From contig NC_092806.1 of NCBI RefSeq assembly GCF_040954645.1, positions 22,221,644-22,285,643 of the forward strand: DNA of 64,000 bases, written 5' to 3'. Positions 56,430 to 64,000 of the stretch are shown in pieces. How positions within the stretch are numbered: the stretch's first letter is position 1; each line of letters starts with the position of its first letter. The stretch is from Diabrotica undecimpunctata (Eukaryota; Arthropoda; Insecta; Coleoptera; Chrysomelidae). Below the pieces are notes generated by a model, which saw nothing but the letters and a program-made list of their open reading frames with translations, searched no databases and was not told the origin of the DNA. A program made the position numbers and the translations under genes.

Positions 56430-58140
56430 AACGATAAACGAAAATCTGTTTACTTCTAATAGTCATTCCAAAACGTTCTGTGATGTAGCCCGATAGGGTT
56501 TTTATATTATTATACCTTTTATAAAGGTTTTTTTAAATAAAAGTTTTGTGATTTATGTTATAGAGCCAACTACAGGAAACTAATTTTTCTGGTGGACTCT
56601 CAAGTATATCTTAAGGCTGTTTTATCGGTGCATCAAAACCTAGGGACAGTATTTTCTCTGTTATTTACTGACAAAATGTCTCGAAATTTTGACATGTTAT
56701 TCGAAATTATGTTGCCTTTAAACTGATGGTTTTACTTTTTTTATTTTTTTGAAACTTCTGTTGAAAAATTGGAATATACTGTTTAACGTTCTATTATAAC
56801 CAAACTTTTTACGCCCATCACTCGAAAGAGTTTTTTTTTCTGTAATCGTTGATTTTTGTTTCACCTTTCTGTGTCCAGTAATAATCGAGAAAAGCGTGTT
56901 CCAACTTTAAAGAAAATTGCTAAAAAATACTGAAATCTAATAGTGAAACGTGTTACTCATCATTGGGCTTAGTTTCATCGTTATCGCCTTTGTGACGTCA
57001 AATCTCATGAACGTACGGTCAGTTAGTTCGTGTTAAAACTAATTTGAATGGAGAATAATGTATTTGTTGTCATTAAACTACCCGTCGGCCGGCGGCACTG
57101 AGTAAAGATGGTCTCGCGTAAGCAGTGTAGAAAAGTAAGTGATACGCCCATTTCAAATCGCAGTTGGCTTGAACTGCTAAAACAGCCTTAAGTAACTATT
57201 ACAGATGGGTCAAAATTAGTGACATAACAATGAGATTGTAAAATTGCTCGTTTCTTTTCTTCTGAGCATGAACCAGGTAATTGACAAGCTTGGAAACATA
57301 ACAGATATGACATATTGGAAAGTGTTTTCTGTTCTACAATCTCCATTAACATTATTATCACGATGTAATTTTTTATCCACTAATATCTTTGATGTTAATT
57401 TTAAAATAAAACTCTATAGAAAAGCTGATTAATTTTCCGCATCAGTTAGCAATAAATATGTCACAAACTGATTTTTAAACATCATTGCTTGGTCTATAAA
57501 GTCGAGATTTTATCGAGCCCTTCCATCTGACCGTATAGAGTCATAATGTATTAACGAGTGAAAAATGTTCCCTCAATTGCAGTGTTCTGTCTTGTAGGCC
57601 AGAACAGCTGTACAACTCGAACACGATTAACGGAGATAAATCTAATGGTGAAACCTTGTTAAGAATGGCGTAAATGGCAGCCCAGAGAGCTGTAGATTTA
57701 ACACCAGCCCAGCCAACTCGTAAAACAGCTGACTTATTAGACAATTCCTGTCATGACGTAAATTACGTGATATTTTTCAAGCTAAATTTGTTTTGGCTGC
57801 TACTTTTTACGAAGATTTACTACGAAACGCGACTCCAGTAAAGCCGTTCTTGTCTTAAAGCTGTTAACAAACACAGATTTTTCACTCCTTGTTATTAATA
57901 GTGAATTTGTCTTTCTCTCTCTTGTTTATCGACCTTGTGGGAAAGGAAACGAGCTTTATTTTACGGCTTTATGAAAATGTACTATTTTACCAAACCTGTT
58001 GTCGCAGACTCGTAATTTATTTTGTGAAAATTACTTCTAAAACAAACTCACCTCCTGATAATAGACACCGTTATAACTCACACGCCACGTAAAATAAGGA
58101 AAGCATAAATTAGACCTTCAATTTAGTTATTACTTTGCGT
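56430..58140. other. No gene recognised; contains dispersed repeat B, copy 3
   Basis: AT-rich with short frames. At 57502-57556 it contains GCCCTTCCATC...CGTATAGAGTCATAATG, shared with 48928-49104. Confidence 0.45.
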
Positions 58141-58149
58141 GAAAAAGAT

Positions 58150-58870
58150 TATGTTAAAAAGAATAGAATATAATAGAATAGAAATATGCTTTATTGTCAC
58201 TGAAAATTGTACAATTTTATCGACAAAGCTTACAAAAAGTCCAAAAAAATAGCAATAACAATTAAAATTTACTAAAATTACATAAATCGTTCATATCACA
58301 AAATAAAATAAAATATACAATTTATTGCAAAATTTAACTAAATTGCAAATTGCATAATAAAACCTTTCGAACTAGTTTACGAATAAGTTTAAGTTGCTGC
58401 ATGTGATACCCAAATATATTTATATAAAAATACTTTAGTTGCTTATACCTAAACATACATACATAATTTTGTAATTTAAAAATAACATCAGATTGGGCAG
58501 TTGTACTAGAACCTCAAAAAGGAAGGCCATATCCAAGATGAGACTGAGAAGAGAACAAGAAAAATATGTTATTTGGGAAGATGCTAAATTGATTTCCATC
58601 GAAACAGATCTTATTGCATAGCAGGTTAAGGCTAGTTTCTTACTTAACAAATCGATATGACGAGACCATTTAAGGTTGCTGTCTATAAAAATACCAAGAA
58701 ATTTTACAGAATCAACGATACTGATCTGGCTGTTATTAAGAAGCAAGAGTTAAAGAGCTCCTTTATAGAATAATGCTACTGCCATATCCACGTTAAAAGA
58801 GAGTAAATTAGAGTCGGACCAGGTTTTTATTTTATGTAGATCAGAAGTTATCCTTGCATGAAAAGTTGCA
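58150..58870 (-). pseudogene. Jockey-type LINE, 3' end
   Basis: The minus strand has a 103-codon frame at 58746-58435: SVKFLGIFIDSNLKWSRHID, then LLSKKLALTCYAIRSVS. This is the region after the RT palm in Jockey-superfamily LINEs. The 3' end shows an AATAAAGCATATTTC poly(A)-like signal and a TTCTATTCTATTATATTC-like repetitive tail at 58155-58190. Confidence 0.75.
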
Positions 58871-59309
58871 ATATTACAGTTCCTCTGTTTCGAGTTATAG
58901 TAAAAATCCTTCTCTCTTTATATACACGCATCATTTGGTGTGAAAAAGAAGCAAGCGCTATGCATTGCATGGATATAATTTATACTTCGAAACTGCATTT
59001 AGTGTAGAAAGGAGCCAACAAGCGATAACTTCAACAACGTACTCAGTAAACATCACGTGGTTTAACGGTTCTTGCTGTGCTGAGTAATCGAGGCTGTCAT
59101 TTGCATTGTGTATACTTTCTTTGTCCTGATAAGTTCTGTTGTTGTTTACAAAACATAAAAATGGAAAACATGTGAATAGTGAACAAACCAAAGTTAAACA
59201 CAGGAAGAGAAGTGTGAGACATGACGACGAATATAAAGAAAAGCAGAATAAAAGGTGTTTCATATGTTAATTACAAAGAAAAAACAGTCCCGAACAAGAA
59301 AATTGGATT

Positions 59310-59643
59310 AGCATGCAAGTAAGGATCACGAACAAGGAAGTTCTAGAAAAAATGAAGAAGGAACCAGAGATTGTGTTTACGATCAAACGCATAAAATTGC
59401 AATATCTGGGACACGTTATTATGAGAAATCAGCACCGTTACTCCCTGCTGCAGTCTATATTGCAAGGTAAAGTCAAAGGTAAGCGGGGACCCGGTAGAAG
59501 GAGAATATCATGGCTGCGGAATTTAAGAACATGGTTTAAGAAAACCTCAACGGAGCTGTTTCGAGCCGCAGCGAGCAAGGTCATGATTGCCAATATGATT
59601 TCCAACATCCGAAACGGATAGGAACCAGAAGAAGAAGAAGAAG
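59310..59643 (+). pseudogene. RTE-type LINE, 3' end with (GAA)n tail
   Basis: A 102-codon frame from RITNKEVLEKMKKEPEIVFT through YLGHVIMRNQHRYSLLQSI to GKRGPGRRRISWLRNLRTW, stop, then GAAGAAGAAGAAGAAG at 59627-59643. It differs from the 33255-33850 copy by only a few residues, including one extra Ile. Strong 5' truncation. Confidence 0.88.
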
Positions 59644-59689
59644 TTCATTTTCATTTGCATGGGTATGTTTTTTTAGATGTCCCTTAAAA

Positions 59690-60515
59690 TGTTTCAGTAA
59701 AATAAAAGCGGATGACAGAAATGAAATATTCGATAAATCTTACAAATTAAATACAAAAGATGAGCAGGATTTATATCTACAAGGACTTTTAGAAAAACGT
59801 AGTATTGGTAGAAGGAGAACAAAGAACACTGAAAATGAAATAATGAAAAAATCATGTACCTATTTCCATTTTGTTCTTGTTCATAACATGAGGATACGTG
59901 TTTGTCAAAAAGCATTTCTTAGCTTAAATGGTGTTTCCAAAAAGAGAGTAGAACGAATAAAAAAATTGTTATAAAACAACCAAACACCATGTGACAAAAG
60001 GGGCCACAATGTAAAGGTTCATGCAATTCCTGAAGAAAACAATATTTTAATAAGGCAACGATTTTGAATCGTTCCCTCTTACACTTACACATTACTCTGG
60101 TAAATCCATGTCATATCTAGATGTACGATTGAACGTTATGCATCAGCTTTTTAAAGAAAAACATCCAGATTCGTCTATAAAGTATACCTGAAATATTTTA
60201 ATGAACACCTTAACTACCGGTTTGGTCGACCTAAGGTAGATACATATTGTCAGTGTGAGGAACTTGGAGTTAAGATTATTACTTGGTGATGCGGCCAAAC
60301 GGACTGCTGCTGCTGAGCTAATCGTCCACAAACGTAGAGCTAAAAATTTTTATACGTATGTCAAGGAGGCCGAAACTCGTAGCAAAACTAATGAAAGTGT
60401 ATTAGTCTTATCGTTTGACTATATGCAGAACCTCCATCTTCCCGAAATTCCCGTACAAGACCTGCTTTACCTTACCTTTACCTTTACAACAAAGCTTAAA
60501 AGAAAGTAAAGCGAC
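59690..60515 (+). pseudogene. CGGQNRN-family ORF, longest N-terminal/middle copy
   Basis: Plus-strand blocks in order: KCFSKIKADDRNEIFDKSYK (59690-59750), LEKRSIGRRRTKN, VCQKAFLSLNGVSKKRVERI (59905-59965), then near 60110 SYLDVRLNVMHQLFKEKHPD, YLKYFNEHLNYRFGRPKVDT (60185-60240), ELGVK, and an open frame at 60255-60509 with GDAAKRTAAAELIVHKRRAK and LSFDYMQNLHLPEI. It ends just as the YYxRQL block should begin, where a LINE fragment starts. Together with the copies at 12560 and 1195, it allows the family layout to be ordered. Several frameshifts; no function can be assigned. Confidence 0.6.
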
Positions 60516-60775
60516 GGGATCTATTAATGACACAATCTGGAAGAACAAACACCTAAGACTAGACACAAAAACAAGAATCTGTAAAGCAGCAATTAGACCT
60601 ATATTAACATACACGGCGGAGACAAGACCTGATACATCTAAAACGGGACGACTACTAGAAACAGCAGATATGTTGAGAGAAGTATTGGCAGACCAAGAAA
60701 AAGATGGTGCGATAATTTAAACAATTTAGAAAGCTAATATTGAAGAATAAACAGACTCATTGATTATTATTTTAT
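60515..60775 (+). pseudogene. LINE fragment
   Basis: ATGSINDTIWKNKHLRLDTK and AAIRPILTYTAETRPDTSKT match the ANRAAVCLNNTIWRNKYL and IRPIMTYTAETRADT blocks of the LINE at 41268-42115. A short piece that interrupts the CGGQNRN copy before it. Confidence 0.7.
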
Positions 60776-61129
60776 ACTTTTAATCACTATTATTTTACTT
60801 TTGTATATTGATATATATGCTATTGCAATTAACAATAATGTTTTTGTCCAACTTGTTCATATTTCTCCATTTAAAAACAAATCTTACTGAATGCGCCATT
60901 ACAACATTAGTTTTGCACATTTCAATAGAGAAAATTTTGTAATCGGAAAATTTAGCCAAACATCACATGGTTAATGCCAAAAAACAAGTTATCTAGATTA
61001 TTTTATTTACTTCGATATCGTTTTTTGTAAAGAGTCATCTATTTTATAGAAACACGCAAAGTTATATTAACTTACACAATTATACAGTTAACTTAAACAA
61101 CTGCATAACTTAAGATTCGTTTTAAAATT

Positions 61130-61160
61130 TAGCGAATAACTTCTCGCAAGTTATTCGCTA
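61130..61160. repeat. Perfect 13-bp hairpin
   Basis: TAGCGAATAACTT (61130-61142) and AAGTTATTCGCTA (61148-61160) are exact complements around a 5-base loop. Confidence 0.6.
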
Positions 61161-61574
61161 GCGAGATTTGTTCCATTTTATATACACCCTTTATAAAATA
61201 TATCTGACAAAGAACTTTCACCGGATGTAATCAACGATGCGCCTCTGGAATGACTAAGAGGGTAAGCCTGTCTGACTAATTAACGGTGTACAATATTTGA
61301 AAGCTGCTATATTTCAGTGCACTTTATTGGGGTCTAAATTATCTTTCCTGTAATTGAGTGGTCCTTGAATGCACGTTTTTGAAATATTTGTTTACGGTTC
61401 AAAGTGGATTCCATTTTTACGATACGACATCTATGTCTCAGCTGTCAACACATATAACTCAGCATCTTAGGGACCTATAGGCCAGTCCTTAAAATTATCT
61501 ATTAAATGTATATTAAAAAGTTATCTCTATGAATATTTCTATTAAATATCTATCCATTGCCTTTTTCCTAAAGA

Positions 61575-62015
61575 CATAAACCTTAAAGTGATGGCACATC
61601 ACCACTCATTATGTGTCTTGATGGCCATTTTTCTTCCTTAATTATATTTTTTCACAAGTTCCTGTGGTCATATCAATATATATTAATCCCCTCCACAAAT
61701 ATATCTTATTTAAGTTACTTGCATCAGGCCTCATATGGTTTTTCTCTCTTTTTTTCAAATTTTTTCGGAGTAAATGTTGAAAAGCGGGTGTGACAAGAGG
61801 CATCCCTGCTGTACTCCTCTTTTAATATTAAGAGCCTGTGATTCCAAACCGTCTACTAAAACTGATTCCAATACAAATTTGCAATTGTGCGACCGTCTCT
61901 GCCATCTAAGCCAATGTCTCAATGTTAACGTATGTCCTCTTATATTGATATCAATTGGTGCCATTCCTAGAGTTCTCGTAATACGAGGGCATTCCTATAA
62001 GTACTTAGCCTCATA
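61575..62015 (-). pseudogene. LINE RT fragment, minus strand
   Basis: The frame at 61964-61755 reads VLVDGLESQALNIKRGVQQG then CLLSHPLFNIYSEKI. This is the GVRQGCxLSPLLFNIYSE region of RTE-like RTs, here GVQQG and SHPL. Only this RT block is clear. Confidence 0.75.
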
Positions 62016-62039
62016 ACCCGATGGCTCCACTATCGCACT

Positions 62040-62845
62040 AAAAATTTACCATCGTATATTCTCGTATGCGGTTACTAACAAAATTTCAGCCGCATCGGAC
62101 TCGTAGCATTGTTTTGACCGCTTGAGGAAACGCGAAAAGTGAAAAGAGTACTTGGATGTTGTGTAGGATGGCTTTTCTCCTTCAATGGCGACCGTCAAAA
62201 ATTAGGATAATGTGACAAAATTTCATGATTACGTGCGTTAGATATCTCAGGTATTAAGCATCTCAAAAGACCGCGTGGGTCATATCCTGCATAGAATTTC
62301 GAACATGAAAAAGCTGTTAGCGCGATGGGTGCCTTGTTTGCTCACTTAGGTCAACAAGCGCAACCGGGAGATCATTTCAGAGCAGCATATGACGCGGTTC
62401 AAGTGCAATCCAAAGGATTTCCTGCATCGAGGCGTGACCTTCGATGAAATATGGATCGACTGATATACACCAGAGACCAAAGAACCGTTAAAACAGTGGA
62501 CTTCACCTGGCGAACTTGCTCCAAGGAAGGTCAAAAAACTGTCCTATCGGCCGGAAAGATGATCACCACCGTTTTCTGGGATTAACAAGGTATTATCTAC
62601 ATTAACTACCTGGAGAAGAACAAAACAGTTACAAAGCTCTTACATGCTGAATTATTGGGTCGATTCGACACCAAATTACTCTTCCCCCGTGACAACGCAA
62701 TGAGTCATATATGCGCCATAACTACGACAAAATTAGGTAAATTGGGTTACGAACTGCTGCCCCATCTGCCTTATTCGCCAGATTTGGCCCCGTGCGACTT
62801 CTTTTGTTTCCAAATTTGAGAAAGTTTCATCTTCTGATCCTAAGA
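62040..62845 (+). pseudogene. Mariner transposase (DD34D type), decayed
   Basis: Blocks in order: LSISKDRVGHILHRISNMKK (62255-62315), NREIISEQHMTRFKCNPKDF, VTFDEIWID (first Asp; the WIHYYTPETK motif is cut by a stop), YTPETKEPLKQWTSPGELAP, YLEKNKTVTKLLHAELLGRF (near 62610), then RDNAMSHI (the usual HDNAPAH, so the Asp is kept) and LPYSPDLAPCDFFCF (third Asp). Frameshifts and stops throughout; the C terminus is missing. This is a different lineage from the DD41D element. Confidence 0.85.
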
Positions 62846-64000
62846 TAAACTGAATGTAAAATAAATAAATGTGAAATAGGGATTGTCCCTAGTCTGATAA
62901 AATAACAACTATTAGTTCTTTATTTAGAAAAACTAACAGCAATATTATATCCATTAATTTCTTTATGTCCTGTCGTTCTCAACAAAGTTATTTTGTTGTA
63001 CTTTGCCGGTTGCTTAAGTGAGTGTTTGTTGTTTCAAGACTCATAAGTACAGCAATATATTATTAAAGTTCTCTTTGAAATATGTAGTATTTCTGAGTGC
63101 TAGTAATAGTCTAGTGTTAATGCCATGAATCCCTATTTCTACACCTTCTTTATGTTTATGATCCATTATTATATTAAATAAGGGTAGCTCTTGTGATTAT
63201 GCGATTTTGTTTTGTGTTAACTCGCCATGACTCTATAGCTATCATATCAATGCGATTTTTTGAAGAAATATTTTGTATTGTCAATACTTGTTTATACACT
63301 TGCTAATAATTGTTATTATAAACTTACATTGACAACTTTTTCATCATTTAAGGCTAAGTCTGTTTTATCCTTGTTTAGGTTACACATGGTTAGATCAACC
63401 CAAGCTCTGGCGACATCCTAAATAACATCTTTAATAGTTTTGATTTCTAAAATTTATTCACAGAAGTCTATACATTGGAGATAATTGGTTCATTATCCAT
63501 TAGCTACAATGTGATAACTGATTTTTGCCCTAATATACTCTTACTTAAGGTACAAATTTGACCCGTTTCAAGCGCTCTTTTGAGCGTAATATTTGGCAGG
63601 TAGAGCGTACAGTTTTGTTTTTTAGTTTTTCATTACAAGAGTTAGTTACTAGTTGCGGTAACATTTGTGTAAATTATTACCGTAATCCGATCTTTTTAAC
63701 ATGACACAACTCTGTCAGATAGTAAAACTAACATCTTAAATGGCAAAGTAGTCGTTCATTTGCATCCGGTGTCCTCACTGTTATAAACTTGTTCCCTAAG
63801 AAAGTCAAACTCAGTAATTTTTTCTTTAAACTGCTTCCTTATCTCACAAAAACTGACCCGTTTGCACTGTGTTTTTCTTCACTGATATGCTGACGAATGT
63901 CATTTAGAAACTTTCATTTATCGAGACACCCAATCCTAGCCTTAAATCCCCATTTATATTTTGTACATTTTGATGGCTTTCGTCATTATTATAGGAAAAA
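62846..64000. other. No gene recognised
   Basis: AT-rich sequence to the end of the window. A small palindrome, CGCTCTTTTGAGCG, lies at about 63570-63585. Nothing else assigned. Confidence 0.4.

Noticed and set aside
58958..59263. 101-codon minus frame with hydrophobic N terminus
   Set aside because: No family match, no splice or promoter context, and it lies between LINE remnants; most likely chance.

Overview
The window reads as insect nuclear DNA made almost wholly of transposable elements at different stages of decay. It is AT-rich and has no recognisable single-copy host gene, no rRNA or tRNA gene and no CRISPR. The mix of RTE-type and Jockey-type LINEs with (GAA)n tails, Penelope-like elements, gypsy elements with env, piggyBac, Tc1/mariner, hAT MITEs and a Crypton-like tyrosine recombinase is what large beetle genomes look like. 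'Beetle' is an inference from this mix, not something proved by a host gene.

Layout. 1-1669: non-coding, then a decayed copy of an unnamed insect ORF family (here called the CGGQNRN family). 1674-10245: a complete env-bearing gypsy retrotransposon on the minus strand. It has identical 512-bp LTRs, a 4-bp target duplication, a tRNA-Leu primer site, gag, pol reached by a -1 frameshift, and env reached by splicing. 10250-21400: unassigned DNA, a second CGGQNRN copy, a Tc1 pseudogene split by a hAT-type MITE, and two long minus-strand LINE remnants. 21458-23048: a 360-bp near-perfect palindrome beside a piggyBac pseudogene. 23616-25035: a Crypton-like tyrosine recombinase pseudogene with an intron. 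26446-30165: a second, internally deleted gypsy element with one LTR, between Penelope-like fragments.

30204-32226: a complete mariner-type transposon with 235-bp terminal inverted repeats and an intact 359-residue DD41D transposase. 35031-38186: a related but dead long-TIR mariner with a Tc1 element nested inside it. 38930-48520: RTE and Jockey LINE fragments, a piggyBac fragment between 152-bp direct repeats, a DDE_Tnp_4 fragment, a Penelope fragment and a GC-rich island. 50400-56420: Jockey LINE, CGGQNRN fragment, another LINE, and a piggyBac pseudogene with an intron. 56430-64000: a LINE, RTE 3' end, the longest CGGQNRN copy, small LINE pieces and a mariner (DD34D-type) pseudogene.

Two elements look young and possibly functional: the env-bearing gypsy element (1674-10245) and the DD41D mariner (30204-32226). 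The best-supported new detail is the expression scheme of the gypsy element. A canonical TTTAAAC slippery heptamer in the gag frame is followed by a possible pseudoknot. A tiny leader exon carries the first ATG of the transcript leader and splices in phase onto the otherwise ATG-less start of env.
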